Assembly: GCA_004519485.1 (NCBI GenBank)
Contig: CP038131.1
Span: 331,501-395,500, forward strand
Length of the DNA stretch: 64,000 nt
Direction: 5' to 3'
Source of the DNA: Nannochloropsis oceanica
Taxonomy: Eukaryota; Sar; Eustigmatophyceae; Eustigmatales; Monodopsidaceae
Shown here: positions 32,577-44,560 of the stretch, piece by piece
Position numbering within the stretch: the first letter of the stretch is position 1
How the letters are laid out: every line of letters begins with the position of its first letter
The notes under the pieces: model-generated
What the model was told of the DNA's origin: nothing
Seen by the model: only the letters and a program-made list of their open reading frames with translations
The model's database searches: none
Program-made: the position numbers and the translations under genes

Positions 32577-35500
32577 ATGGTGCGGATGAGCACCCAACTC
32601 CGGGCAATCCTCTGGAAGAACGTTCTGCTCAAGCGGCGACATTGGGCTTCCACCTTTTTCGAGGTACTTGGAGTCGTGGGTATGGAGAAGAGGAGCGATG
32701 AATGTGTGTATGTGTAGAGGTGACGACACTGCCCGGATCGCAGCGCGATTCGACTCGTCCACGGCCTTCCCATGGCGTATGCTCCACGCGCCACGTCATG
32801 TGCGTTGGACGGTGCTACAGACCTAGACTTCCTGAAAAACATCCCTTCTACTCGAAATTTTTGTTTTATTTTAATTGAACTAGCTTTGTATTCGTGTCTG
32901 TGGTCCCTTTCCCTGTGAGCTTCAAAGTCTTAGACGCACGGGGCTGCGAGGAGTAGGGGGACGGGCTTCTTCACAATGTGCCAATGACGGCTCATGACAT
33001 GGCTTCATGCTTCCGTCATCCCTGCTTGGGGTGTAGCGTAATGCCATTGAGAGGGTCAAGGGACGGCTTCTGTCCGTATCTGCAATCATTTCCTAGGGGC
33101 AATAAATATTTTTGTGTCGATGAGAATCTTTTTTGCCTTCAAAGCTTCCCTCCCGGGTATGGTATTAAGCAAGCTCACACCTTCCTTCAATTGCTCACAC
33201 ACGAAAGATCCCATTCGTATTCACCACAAACGCCAACAGGTAGCCATCCCCGTATTCTTCATCGGTCTCCTCGTCTGGATCAAAACGATCTGCACCAAAC
33301 GCGACGCCCCCACTGTAGCGTACACCTGTGGACAGACCAAAGGCTTCGACTTCTACACCCCCTCCATCTCCCTCACCAACATCTCCAGCACCTCCCTCCT
33401 CCAATGCCTCAAGCCTCCCGACACCTGTGCTGAGGCCAATTACTACCGGGGCGAACTCTCCGAGCTCGATCCCCGCCTTCCCTCCCTCTACCTCGAATAC
33501 GGCTACACCCCTTCCGGGAAAGGTTATCCCTTCTACGGCATTACCGTAGCCGACGATAGCCAAATCTACTCACAGATTAATAATCAGCTAGCCCAATGGA
33601 ACATTTCTGGACTCGCCAATAACCCCTCTCCCACATTCAACCAAGTCACCGAGTCCTACCTCCGCGCCAACGCCATCCTCGTCGTGTGCCCCGCCTCCGA
33701 CTCTTCCCCTTCCCTCGTCGCCGCTGCCCAATCCCTCTACACTGGCCTCCTGAGCACACTTTCTTGGGAAGGAAAGCATGACCAGGCCGTGGTATTTTTC
33801 CCCTCCCAAGCCGCGATCGAAGCAAATGTCACCGCCGAAGGGTACGAAAAAGGGGTGAAAATTGCCGCAGCCATAGTGGTCAACGAGGTCGATTTGCTCC
33901 AAGGCCCCAAGTGGGATTATTCGATCCGTGTAAATTTCACACAAAACTACGAGATGACTCAAGAGACTGTCGGGTGTTTGTATGCCAATTGTGCTTTTCA
34001 ATACACTGTCCCTACGACTAATTTCCTAGTGAATCCCTTCCAGAAACCGGCCAAAGCCGATTTTATGTTTGGGTATACTTATTCAGCGTTTTCGACGCTG
34101 CAGAAGAGTGTGGACGATTTTATTCTAAATAGCGTGTCGACTCAAGGGCCGGTAGAGACGACAATTTCCTTGGGGCTCTTCCCGGAGCCGGCTTTTCATT
34201 CGGACGATTTCTTAACCGTTATTGCCGCGTCTCTTGCCCTGTTTTTTGTCCTTGCGTTTCTGTACCCCGTTTCGAGGTATCTCCGGGCGTTGGTGTTGGA
34301 GAAAGAGACAAAGATAAAGGAGACAATGAAAATCATGGGGCTATCTGCCTGGGCGGCGAACCTCGCCTGGGTAATTACGATGGTGGCTCAGTCGTCAGTT
34401 ACCGTGCTTCTGATGACCCTCCTAGGCGCCCGCACCGTCTTCTCCTACTCCAACTCCTTCCTTATATTCCTATTCCTCTTCGTCTTTTCCCTTGCTCTTG
34501 TCATGTTTGTCTTCCTCGTCTCCACCTTTTTCAGCAAAGCCAAAACTGCAGCCACTGCAGGGACCATCCTTTTCTTCGCGACCTTCTTCCCCTACTACGC
34601 GCTTACTGGTCCCGGGACGGCCGGCCCAAGGGCCAAAGCTGCCGCCTGCCTCCTCGCGCCTACCTGCCTAGGGCTTGGTGCAGACGTTCTGGCAGCTTTC
34701 GAAGGAGGTTTGATGGGGTTGCAGTGGGACAACATTCACGTTCAGCCGGGAGAGACTAATTTTTCGTTCACTGCAGCCATAGGCATGCTTCTGCTCGATA
34801 CTGTGTTGTATGGCCTTTTGGCAGCGTACTTAGAAGCAGTTCTTCCCTCTGAGTTCGGGACTCATCTACCTTTTTATTTCCCTCTTTTGCCTTCTTATTG
34901 GGAAGGGCTTTGGAAGAGGCTGAGATGGAGCTGGCGTCGTTGTCTAGGGGGTCGAGGGACTGTAGATGATGATTCTGCTGCGGCTGCTGGAGAGGTGGGG
35001 CAGCCGCTGTTGACACTTGCTGAAGACTACGAGGAAAGCGATCGGTATGAAATGGAAGGAGAAGGGGCAATAGTCGAAGGGGACGAAGAAGACGCGCCTT
35101 TGATCGAACCAGTAGACCCAGAGCTGCGACGACAAGCGGTGGAAGGGCGTAGTTTGATTATACGCAACCTCCGCAAAGTTTTTGAGACCACGTCTGGGAA
35201 TAGAGTAGCGGTTGATAGGCTGAATATGGAAATGTATGAAGGGCAGATAACTGTGTTGTTGGGTCATAATGGCGCAGGGAAATCGACGACCATTAGTATG
35301 CTTACTGGGCTTTTGCCTCCCACCTCGGGAGATGCGCGGGTGCGTGGGCTGTCGATGACGAGGGATATGAGTGGTATAAGGCAGCAGATGGGATTATGCC
35401 CGCAACATGACACGCTTTGGCCAGAGCTAACGGTTACGGAGCACTTAGAATTGTTTGGGGTTTTGAAGGGTGTGAAACCTGGGAGAGCCCTCAAGGAGGA

Positions 35501-38500
35501 GGTGGCAAAAATGATTAGCGAGGTCGGCTTACAGGATAAGGCGTTGGTGGAATCCTGCCAGTTGTCGGGGGGGATGAAACGGAAGCTCAGCTTGGGGATG
35601 GCGTTGATCGGGGACTCGAAAGTGGTGTTGCTGGACGAGCCGACTTCAGGTAATTTCCTCCCCTTCCTTCCTCTCTCCCTCTCTCCTTTTGCACCTTCTC
35701 GCCATTCCGCCCATTTGAAACTTCTTTTCATCTACTCCTTCAGGCGTGGACACCTACTCCCGGCGGCAAATTTGGGGGGTGCTCGAACGAAACAAGCGGG
35801 GGCGGGTGATGCTGCTGTCGACGCATTTTATGGACGAGGCTGATATGCTAGGGAACCGAATAGCCATCATGGCCGACGGACGTCTTAAAGCGATGGGCTC
35901 GGGGCTGTTTTTGAAGTCGAGGTATGGGGTAGGGTATACTCTGGTGGTGGTGAAGGAGGGGCAGACCGTACCATCGGCGCCAATTGAGGCTGTTGTCCGC
36001 GCTGCTGTTCCGGCGGCGGAGGTGACCAGCGAGGCTGGCGCTGAGCTGGCATTTCGGCTGCCGTTTGAAGCGAGCCCGGCTTTTGCTGGGTTGTTTCGGG
36101 AGCTGGATGCGCGGAAGGCTCTGGGAGAGTTAAGGATCTCGACGTATGGCATCAGCGTTACGACATTGCTGGAGGTCTTTTTGAGGATTGGCGATGATCG
36201 AGTCAATGCTCATGGATCTCCACGGACACCCTTACTACCACCCTCAGCAGCAGCAGCAGCAGCAGCAGCAGAAACAGAGGTGGAGAAGAAGAGCAAGAGC
36301 ACCTACAAGAATGACATGGCTCTTGTCGCTCGTCCTGAGCGGGGAAACGCGTCGTTCAGTCGACATATGAAGGCCCTGCTGATCAAGCGATACATCTACG
36401 CCACACGCGACCGCAAATCTCAATGCTGTCAACTCGTCCTCCCTGCTCTCCTCATCCTGTTTGGCCTGAGCCTCATCAAACTCTTAGGAAATCCTTTGAT
36501 CCAAGATAATCTTGTTCTATCTCCGCTGATGCTAAATCCCAACTTCGCCCCGGAGGCCCGTAATCCCTTTCCTGTCCTGGCCACTTCCCCTGCCGCCCGC
36601 GCTATCATGGCCGAACTGGATGTAAGTCGGGGATTATCAGCTTCTTATATTGATGTTGCAGCAGCAACAGCAGCAGCAGCAAATGCGGAGGAAGATCCGT
36701 TTAAAGCTTGTGCGGTGGGCGCGACGGAGGTGCTGGCAATGAGTAGCTATTTGGCTAGCACGGCAATTGAGGGCAAGAGTGGGCCAGCCTCCAGGTATGG
36801 TGCTTTGACGTTTGCGAATACGACAGACGCAACCCACTTCACCTACAACTTGTTGTTGAACGCCTCGGCTTTGCATGGGGCGGGTGTGTACATGAATTTG
36901 GTGTCGAACGCGATTTTGAGGACTTTGTTGGGGGTTGAGGCTGGGGCTGACTCGTCGTCGTTGCCGTCAATTATTACCCGGAATCATCCACTGCCTTTGA
37001 CACATGAAGAGGAACGGGCTTCGTTCCTTATAGAGGGCAACACAGCGAGCACATTTGTGTTGATTGGGTTGTCATTCATAAGCGCGAGTATCGCTATTTT
37101 TATCGTGAAGGAAACGGAGAGCAAGGCGAAGCACCAGCAGATCATAAGTGGGGTTTCTCTCCTTGCTTACTGGCTTGCGAATTTCGCTTGGGACGTCCTA
37201 TCGTGGCTTCCACCGCTGGTGATTACCCTTGCACTGATGTACGCGTTTCAAATCGATTCGTATACGACAGGGGAGGCAGCGGGGGCCTTCGTCCTCCTTT
37301 TTGTGGCTTTCGCTCCAGCTGCTACTGCCTTCACTTATGTGTGGACGTTCTGTTTTTCCAGCCACAGCGCCGCGCAGACTGTGATTTTGTTTTTGAATTT
37401 CTTGACTGGCTTGGTGTTGTCGATTGTCTCGTTTGTGCTTTCGCTTATAGACAGCACCAGGGCGATAAACATCAAGCTTCGATATGTCTTCCGTTTGTTC
37501 CCTGCCTTCTGCTTCGGGGACGGTTTGCTTCAATTGGCCCTCTGTGTGGATGACGTTTGCCCGAAGATAAGTGCTGCGGGTATCTCAATCACTGAGCCGC
37601 TTACGCCATTGCATTGGGACGTGACTTTAGCGGATGTCGTGTTTCTATTAGTCGAATCGGCGATTTATTTCCTGATTACTCTCTTGATTGAACATGCGAG
37701 GGCCCAGCCCTGGATTGCTGCGTTGGCGGCCTGGCGGCCTGCGTGGTGGGGGTTCTGGAGGAAGAAGACGCGGGCATTGCAGGAGGGTAAAGCTAAAAAG
37801 GACAGGGAGGAATCAAGTGAGGACAAGCGAGGTGGTAGTGTTAGAGACGGTGGAGCAGGCGCAGAGGAGGACGAGGGTGAAGACGAGGACGTCACAGCGG
37901 AGGCTGAACGGGTGCTGAGTGGGGCAAGCAAGCGCGCCAAGGACGTGGTTCGATTGGAAAAGCTCCGTAAAGTTTATCAGACACCGCAAGGCCCTAAGGT
38001 AGCCGTGCGGGGGCTAAGCTTCGGCATCCCTAGGGGGGAGACGTTCGGTTTTCTGGGTATCAACGGTGCTGGCAAAACGACGACTCTCTCGATGCTGTCC
38101 GGGGAGTTTCCCCCCACTTCAGGGGCAGCGTATGTCGCCGGTCACAGCATCACAACGGAGCAAAACAAGCTGAGGAAGAATATTGGGTATTGCCCACAGG
38201 TAGGGGAGGGAGAGAGGAAGATATGGGGTGGGGATGGGGGTAAAGGAAGATGGTATAGGAGGGAGAGGGAGGGAGAGAGGGAGGGAGGGAAGGAAAGACA
38301 GGGCTTTGCTCATATTTTGATCGCCCTAGCGGAGATGAGAACTTCATTCCGCGCATCCGATCAGTGAGTGACTTACCTCGAACTCCCTTCTTTCCTTTCC
38401 TTTCTCCCTCCCTCCCTCCCTCTCTCCCTCCCTTCCCTCCTCAGTTTTCGGCGTTGATCGACGCCTTGACCACGCGTGAGCATCTCGTCCTCTTTGCCCG

Positions 38501-39630
38501 TATCAGGGGTTTGTCGGAAGCCGAGATCCCTTCACTGGTGGTGGCGAAAATGAAGGAGATGGATTTGTTAGATTTTGCAGATAAAGCGGCAGGGTCGCTT
38601 TCAGGAGGGAATCAACGGAAGGTTAGCATGGCCATAGCTACGATGGCGGAGCCGCTGGTGGTGTTTGCCGACGAACCGAGCACGGGTATGTGGAAGACAA
38701 AGGGCGGACGAAAGGGATCGAGGGAGGGACGAGATTGTGTCGAAAGATGGCCGCATTTTGCTTTTAGTTCCTTTTTTGGTTGTCGAGCGAAGTCGCCATG
38801 TCTGACTCCCTTCCTCTTCCTTCCCTCCCTCCCCTTCCACACCCACAGGCATGGACCCCTCCAGTCGACGCAAGCTCTGGGACGTCCTCTCCGCCATACG
38901 GGCCAAGCAAAGCTCAATTGTCCTTACCACCCACTCTATGGAAGAGGCCGAGGCCCTCTGCACCCGCATCGCCATCATGGTCTCCGGCAAGCTCCGGTGT
39001 CTCGGCATGCCCCAACACCTCAAATCGAAATTCGGCGAAGGCTTTGAACTGGAAGTGAAGCTACATACACCGACTCCTGCCGAACTTGCATCTATAGGAC
39101 AAGAACGTTTGGGCAGGATTGGCAACAGCAGCAATAGAAGTAGCAAGCTCTCGCAAACTGAGTTAAACAATGCATGTGTTGATTGGGGACGGCCGGAGTG
39201 GGCGGGTTTGGTCACGGAAAGGGGATCTGGGGCGACGCTGTGGGCTTTGTTGAGGGATGGAGGGAGGGTGCCACAGGCGACGGTGGTGGAGTGGTTGGTG
39301 GCGGAGGAAGGAGCGAGGAGGTTGGACGGCTTTTTGCGGGAGCAGTTTGGAGAAGGGGTCAAGTTGATTGAGCGGGCGTCGTGGTTTACGTCTCGGTTTT
39401 CGTTGCCGGTGCGGGCGGTGACGGGGGAAGGAGGAAGGGAGGGAGGTGGGGGAGGGAGGACATTGTCACTCGCGGACATGTTTGAGAGACTAGAGGCAGG
39501 GAAGGTCGCGTGTGGGATAGTGGAGTATGCGTTGGGCGAGACGCAGATAGAGGTGATTTTTAACCGGTTGTGCGCCGAGGGGCAGACGGAGGAGGAAACG
39601 AGGGAGGAAGAGGAGGAAGGGAATGTATAG
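32577..39630 (+). CDS. Full-length ABCA-subfamily ABC transporter
   Basis: Lipid-type ABC transporter with two membrane domains and two ATPase domains. Five exons, 32577-32663, 33240-35649, 35744-38199, 38445-38685 and 38849-39630, sum to 1991 aa. Exon 1 encodes the ABCA start, LRAILWKNVLLKRRHW. Each half has a large extracytosolic loop, then membrane helices, then an NBD. NBD1 has GHNGAGKST, LSGGMKRKLS and VVLLDEPTSG. NBD2 has GINGAGKTT, LSGGNQRKVS and VVFADEPSTG. Introns 2 and 4 cut both Walker B Gly codons at the same place, as expected from duplication of one half. A CAG run at 36246-36271 encodes a short poly-Ala. Substrate unknown; ABCA relatives move phospholipid, sterol or acyl-CoA. 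The 576-base first intron is the least certain join. Confidence 0.93.
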
Positions 39631-40202
39631 GAGTAATGAAATAGAATGGAGGGAGAGCGTAGTTGTGTTGTGACTGCATATGCGTCGAGACAAAGTTTTG
39701 TACATCCCGACCAGAGTCCCCGCTGGGGATGAGGATTTGAAGAAGCATAATTCTGACGTTTAGTCAGGCGAGACTTCATTAGAGTGTAGGTGCCTGAAAT
39801 ATATTGTTCCATATCTCAAATCATATTTGGGCAAAACGAACAGAACAAAGTATTTGAAGGGCAGGCCCCTTGTAAGACGACAAAGTCACCTTGGTGAATG
39901 GATATTGGATTCGGTTTCGGGGTGTGGGTCGATGGTAAGTTTGTTTCTTTCGAAGAAATATGGGCCATCATGTTCGAAGGTATACTACATTCCGTCAATC
40001 ATCTTCTCCTTCACCTTTCCTCATCTTCCCCCTCCTCCTCCTCCTTCTCGATTCCCGACCCTCCATGCCCCCGTCCATCGCTCCCTATGTCCGTGCTCCC
40101 ATTGTCTTCGACCTTGTCCTTAAAATCGGCCCCAAACACTGCGCTATCCCTCCGGATATCATCATCCTTCATTTCCTCTTTCCCTTTTACCCTTACTCAG
40201 AT
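39631..40202. other. Convergent intergenic region
   Basis: Lies between the ABCA stop (+) and the Cpn10 stop (-). I see no gene. It contains a CCTCCTCCTCC run near 40030-40045. Confidence 0.5.
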
Positions 40203-40973
40203 CTACGTAAACTTCCCCAGCAAATCCTCATCCCTAAACAACTGGTACTCATCCTCTCCCAGCTTAACCGTGTGCCCTCCGTACTCGGGCAACAACACCG
40301 TGTCCCCTTCCTTCACGCTCGGGGGAATCAGCGACCCGTCTGCCTTCCGTCCACCGGGACCCACGGCGATCACTTTGGCTTCATTCGGCTTGTCGAGTTT
40401 GGTTTCGGGGAGGAAGACACCGCCGGCCGTTTGGGTCTTCGGCAGGATGCGCTGCACAAGAATGCGGTCTGCCAGGGGGATAAGCTTACGCAAAGACTGT
40501 GGGTGAGTATGGTGGAAGGGGAGCAGGTAGAGATGATGGAGAACGTGATTGAGCATAAGTGATGAAGGCACGGGAGTGATAGTAGCGCTTGAAAGGCACT
40601 AAGGTAAACCGGGGAAAGGCATACGACATGGAGTCGCGTACTGGGGAGGGCGAAGGCAAGGGGCGGACAAGACAAGCCTGGCACCTCGCAGACACAGCAC
40701 TCGTATAAGCTGGCGCTGAGAGCGACATTGGTGCTCATTGTCGAGCTGCAGTGAGTTGTCTCTCGGCTCTCCATCTGTGCATACTCATCGTCATGCATCA
40801 GCCCCAGCCTCCTCTATCCTAGGTCTCACGCACATTCTCGCGCTGTATCAATCCCTCCTCGAACCGTACAAGTGTCCAGCCCTCCTCTTTCCCTGAACGT
40901 TGCTCATGTTATAAACTATTCACTCACAAGTTATTTATTCCAGTCTCTGACCCCCCCTAAAAGTACCTACCAT
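40203..40973 (-). CDS. HSPE1: Chaperonin 10 (Hsp10/GroES), probably mitochondrial
   Basis: Co-chaperonin lid for Hsp60. Exon 40496-40203 encodes the whole domain from SLRKLIPLADRILVQRILPK through the mobile loop TQTAGGVFLPE to LLPEYGGHTVKLGEDEYQLF and the end DEDLLGKFT. It begins right after a pyrimidine-rich CCCACAG acceptor. A start codon followed at once by GTAGGT lies at 40973-40971 in matching phase, so exon 1 may code for Met alone, giving a 98-aa protein of normal family length that starts MSLRKLIPLADR. Alternatives are an ATG at 40556 read straight through, or an exon ending in GAG near 40690. The lack of a cleaved presequence is normal for mitochondrial Hsp10. Domain identity is certain; the first exon is not. 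Confidence 0.85.
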
Positions 40974-41505
40974 GGCTGACTGAGTGGAGCTGGGGAGGTC
41001 GTCTAAAGGGGGAGTCTCGGGTGAGAGGCTGTGTGTTGTAGGGCAGAGCGGAGTGAAAAATGGTGAGAGATCAATTCAGTAGCTGGCTACACCATCTCAT
41101 CCTCCTGTACGTTCTCTTTCACTCGAGATCAGACCTAAGCGGCGCACTTGCCTCCGCTCTCTTTCTCGATTGTTCTTCTTGTGGTGGGCGTTGTAATATT
41201 AGAATCGCTAAGAAGGATGATCGGTTGCGACCCTCAAGGAAGCATTGCCTCGCAAATCCTCCTCGCATCGCGGTCGCACACCCCGCTGGCAAAGCTCAAG
41301 GTCTGTGAAAGCGATGTGTCTTTGCTCGATAAGCCGTCTTGCTTCGCGAGGGGGTACATTTTATTTTCTACATTGTCATCTAACTCCACCCACCCGTCTC
41401 TCACCACCAAACCACTACACGAGCGTAGGCCCGCCACACACGACCGTGCCTGCTCCCTGGTCGAAGCCCCTCTTCCTTCCTTTCACATCAAGAAGAAGCA
41501 GCAGC
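40974..41505. promoter_or_regulatory. Divergent intergenic region, Cpn10/thioredoxin
   Basis: About 530 bases between the proposed Cpn10 start and the thioredoxin start. It should carry both promoters. I see no gene and no clear heat-shock element. Confidence 0.4.
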
Positions 41506-42360
41506 ATGGCGAAACAAAACCTGTCTTTCCTTCTGCTGGTCGCGGCCGTCTTCCTCTCGTTCTCCGAGGCCTTCATGGCCACACCCATTTACAGCAGCAG
41601 AGCAGGCACGAGGGCCCAAGCCACCCGCCTGCATGCCGTGGTCGATGCATCCTCCCCTGATGAGTTTGACAAGGTAAGAAGATGACCGATCCTCACAGCT
41701 TCTCGCTAGAATATGAGTGATGAGGGAAATAGACAAGACTGAGAACAAGCGACCGCATGGCTACTGTTTGTTTAAGTATAATTGTGTCCTTTCCTCAGAT
41801 GCGACGTTATTATCGATCCAGATGGAAACGTTTGCGAAAAGAGCAGTACGATATTTATATAGACACGTACCATTACTACCATGCGCCTCAAACTTTTCGA
41901 ATCTCGGTGGATCATGATAACGCAGGCCTCTAGGTGGACTTGATCCCTATCAAGCATCAGCGTTTTGTGACGGTGCATGCTGTCGGTTTATCAATTTCCC
42001 TTACGAGCGTCGTACCCTTTTTCTCCCTCACTGATCTTTCCCTTTCCGCCAACCATACCTCACACGCTTGAACAGCTAGTCACCGGCGCTGGAGAGAAGC
42101 TCCTGATCGTCGACTACTCCACCACCTGGTGCGGCCCCTGCAAGATGATGGCCCCCAAATTCGACGAAATGTCCAACCGGTTCGATGCAGTCTTCGTCAA
42201 GGTCATCGGTGACTCGACTCCTGAAGCGGGACAGCTGCTCAAGAGGGAGGGGGTCCGTTCCGTCCCTGCTTTCCATTTTTGGAAGAATGGGAAGCGCGTC
42301 GATTCGATTTCCGGCGCCGACCCCGAGAGGTTGGAGGATGTGATCTTGCAGAACGTCTAG
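41506..42360 (+). CDS. Plastid-targeted thioredoxin
   Basis: Disulfide reductase. Two exons, 41506-41673 and 42076-42360, join in phase 0 (GTAAGA to AACAG) to 150 aa. The N-terminus is a textbook heterokont plastid bipartite leader: a signal peptide (MAKQNLSFLLLVAAVFLSFS), then EA and Phe23 at the expected cleavage point, then a Ser/Thr/Arg-rich transit part with few acids. The mature domain has the active site W74-C75-G76-P77-C78 after LLIVDYSTT. The cis-Pro segment RSVPAFHFWKNG is in place, and the end, ERLEDVILQNV, is normal for a short thioredoxin. It is most similar in style to f/m/y-type plastid thioredoxins, but I cannot assign a subtype. Confidence 0.92.
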
Positions 42361-42743
42361 GCGAAGGGAAGGGGGGAGAAGAGGGAGGATGGGAAATAGA
42401 GGGCTCCTTCTCCATTGATGTACATGGGGACTGCGCGATAACAGGTGTCCAGTCTGGACGGTGGTGTTACGGGCGTGGGAGGAGATGGAAAGAGAGGACC
42501 AGAAAGAAATATGAGAGAACATGTGTGCAACTGGCCGAGATAGTCGTCTCTGACACTCACCTTAAACATTATTAAAAGAGGGGTTTGAAATAGATACAGA
42601 GCCTGCGCTTCTCTTCTCTTCTTTTCCAGGCGGCTTTTGGTCCAGACTTGGATCATATTCATCGTAGAAAGAAAAACGCACGCACATGTCGTCTCGGCAC
42701 AAGCACAAACACTCGCTTGGAGACGTTTGCTCCTTTTTCCCGC
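42361..42743. other. Convergent intergenic region
   Basis: Lies between the thioredoxin stop (+) and the IFT57 stop (-). No gene is seen; it should be 3' untranslated sequence of both. Confidence 0.5.
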
Positions 42744-43802
42744 TCAATATAGCCTCATAGCCTGCTCATTCTCTCTTCCCCTCCTTGTCTCCTCCTCCTC
42801 GTCCTCCTCCTCTTCCTCCTCCAGTGCCCTCAAGCGGCCAGCTCGATGCAGCAGTATGTGCTGCATCACCCCTATTCGTACGTCAAATGCCTTAATTTCT
42901 TCATTCACCTTTTCCAAGCCTCGTCTCATCATTACCATTGGAGAGTCATATGCCATTCTTTCTCCTCCCTTTCCTCCACTTCCTCCTCCTGTCTGCCACG
43001 TCGAGCCTTCCTCTCCTGATGGGTGTTCCCATCGGAGAGCCTCCTCTTCTTCGCGCTGCAAACGGTCGCATCGATCTTGGAGCCGCCCGAACTCTATCTT
43101 GAGAGTGTCCACCCGTCCTTGTTTAATCTGGTGCGCGTTTTCAGCTTCATTAATTTGAACCTTGACTTGTCCCACTCGCTCCCTGCACCGCTGCTCTTTG
43201 CTTTCACTCTCCTCGTCGTGCTTCAGTGGGAGTTTGGGGTCCCAGCTCTTGCCCTCGGCGACATCTGGACTTGTGCAACTCTTGGATTCTTTGGCTTCTG
43301 TCAATTTAGCTGCCAATTTAGCTTCTGGTTGGAGAGTCGTGAAAGACAACATGCTTGTGGATCCGTTCTTTTCGGGTGCTGCTGCTGCCTCCTCGCTCTC
43401 AGCCTTATTCAAAGTCTCTTCCGATGGCACGTACACTGGAGCTTGCCATACAAATCCAATTTTAGCCAGAGCAGCATTGCAAAGAATGTCCAACAATCGG
43501 CATACGTCCTTTCCGTATCCTAGCTTTAGTGCAGCCATCTCTTCTCCCGTTGACATGCCGCAAAGCTGCAGGTTGCTGAGGTCGGCGACGAGTGCCTCAA
43601 CGGTGGTGTGGCAGTGTGTAGGATCGGATTCACCCTTCAATCGATTGCACAGCCATGATGCTACCGTGAGAAACAGCGCGTGCTGTCGCGGCTGCTTTAC
43701 TACGAAGGACAACCTGTCCAGGCGAGGAGGAGGACACGACAGGGGTCTACCGGCACCCTTTAAATCGAGCACTTTTAGCTTCTCGACGATGGACTCCATC
43801 AT
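42744..43802 (-). CDS. IFT57: Intraflagellar transport protein 57
   Basis: IFT-B complex subunit needed to build cilia. Single exon, 352 aa (animal forms are about 430). The N-terminal calponin-homology-like domain is clear: MESIVEKLKVLDLKG opens it, HALFLTVASWLCNRLKG follows, and GYGKDVCRLLDILCNAAL with KIGFVWQAPVY closes it, as in other IFT57 proteins. The middle, about residues 135-200, is a shortened acidic linker. The C-terminal coiled coil ends with SPMVMMRRGLEKVNEEIKAF and DVRIGVMQHILL, matching the human segment that reads DIRIGVVEHTLL. The stop follows an acidic tail, so the gene looks whole. It is the second ciliary gene in this window, on the opposite strand from CEP120. Confidence 0.88.
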   Translation of the reverse strand: MMESIVEKLKVLDLKGAGRPLSCPPPRLDRLSFVVKQPRQHALFLTVASWLCNRLKGESDPTHCHTTVEALVADLSNLQLCGMSTGEEMAALKLGYGKDVCRLLDILCNAALAKIGFVWQAPVYVPSEETLNKAESEEAAAAPEKNGSTSMLSFTTLQPEAKLAAKLTEAKESKSCTSPDVAEGKSWDPKLPLKHDEESESKEQRCRERVGQVKVQINEAENAHQIKQGRVDTLKIEFGRLQDRCDRLQREEEEALRWEHPSGEEGSTWQTGGGSGGKGGERMAYDSPMVMMRRGLEKVNEEIKAFDVRIGVMQHILLHRAGRLRALEEEEEEDEEEETRRGRENEQAMRLY

Positions 43803-44560
43803 AAGAAAAAGCGTTCCCTGATGGTTTTGTAATGTGGTAAATTTATTGTTATCGACTACTGGTACATTTTTTCTTTGCCGCGTAGCCCTGCATCAAGTGT
43901 ACCCCTACCTCGACTCTTCTCCAGTCTTGCGCTGGGACAGAAGCAGCAGCATCAGCAGCAGCAGATGTGGTCGATGACGCAGAGGAGGTCTGTAGCTGTA
44001 GCGGCTGCGGTGACATACCCTTGATAATTATGTCGTTGTTGTGTTTGTGTCGTCAAAACGATCGAGTGAGAATTTGACACTGAAAGAAACAAAAAAGTGC
44101 TGCTGCGGACGAACGACGAAAATGGTCCTGCCGTTACGCCATCGTGTCCATTCCTGTGTGACGTCAGGTTGCATGCGATAGTTCTAGGATTCAGGATAGC
44201 TACGCAACGACAGAAAAGAACTACCTTCCATTCCACCATTCCATCAATTCCGGTCTCCTATCGATTTCTTTCTTTCATTTTTTCATCCACACGCCGGTGT
44301 GTCGGTATTGCCGTTCTTTTTAAAGGGGTCGTTGTTGGTTTTCTGTTGTTCGTGTTAAGTTTTCGTTCTTATCACCTCATATTATTGCCTCCATATCCAC
44401 ACATTGTCACTTTCTGATTTCCTCCCTCTGTTAAGCCTATCCCGACTCTCTCGTATCTCTATTATTCTTCCTCCATTAGAACCAGTCAGTCATTCTTTCT
44501 TACGTCACTTCATCGCATACTCACTCCCTGTCCGGAACAAAAAGCCCCTTCTTTGCCGTC
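43803..44560. other. Intergenic region upstream of IFT57
   Basis: About 760 bases between IFT57 and the end of the ABCG gene, both minus-strand. It should hold the IFT57 promoter. A CAG run (CAGCAGCATCAGCAGCAGCAG) lies near 43945. No gene seen. Confidence 0.5.

Noticed and set aside
32543-32842. 99-aa minus-strand ORF
   Set aside because: It is antisense to the ABCA first exon, LRAILWKNVLLKRRHW, which is the recognised start of that family.
38601-39812. 403-aa minus-strand ORF
   Set aside because: It lies antisense to the last ABCA exons, which carry NBD2. It is a shadow frame.
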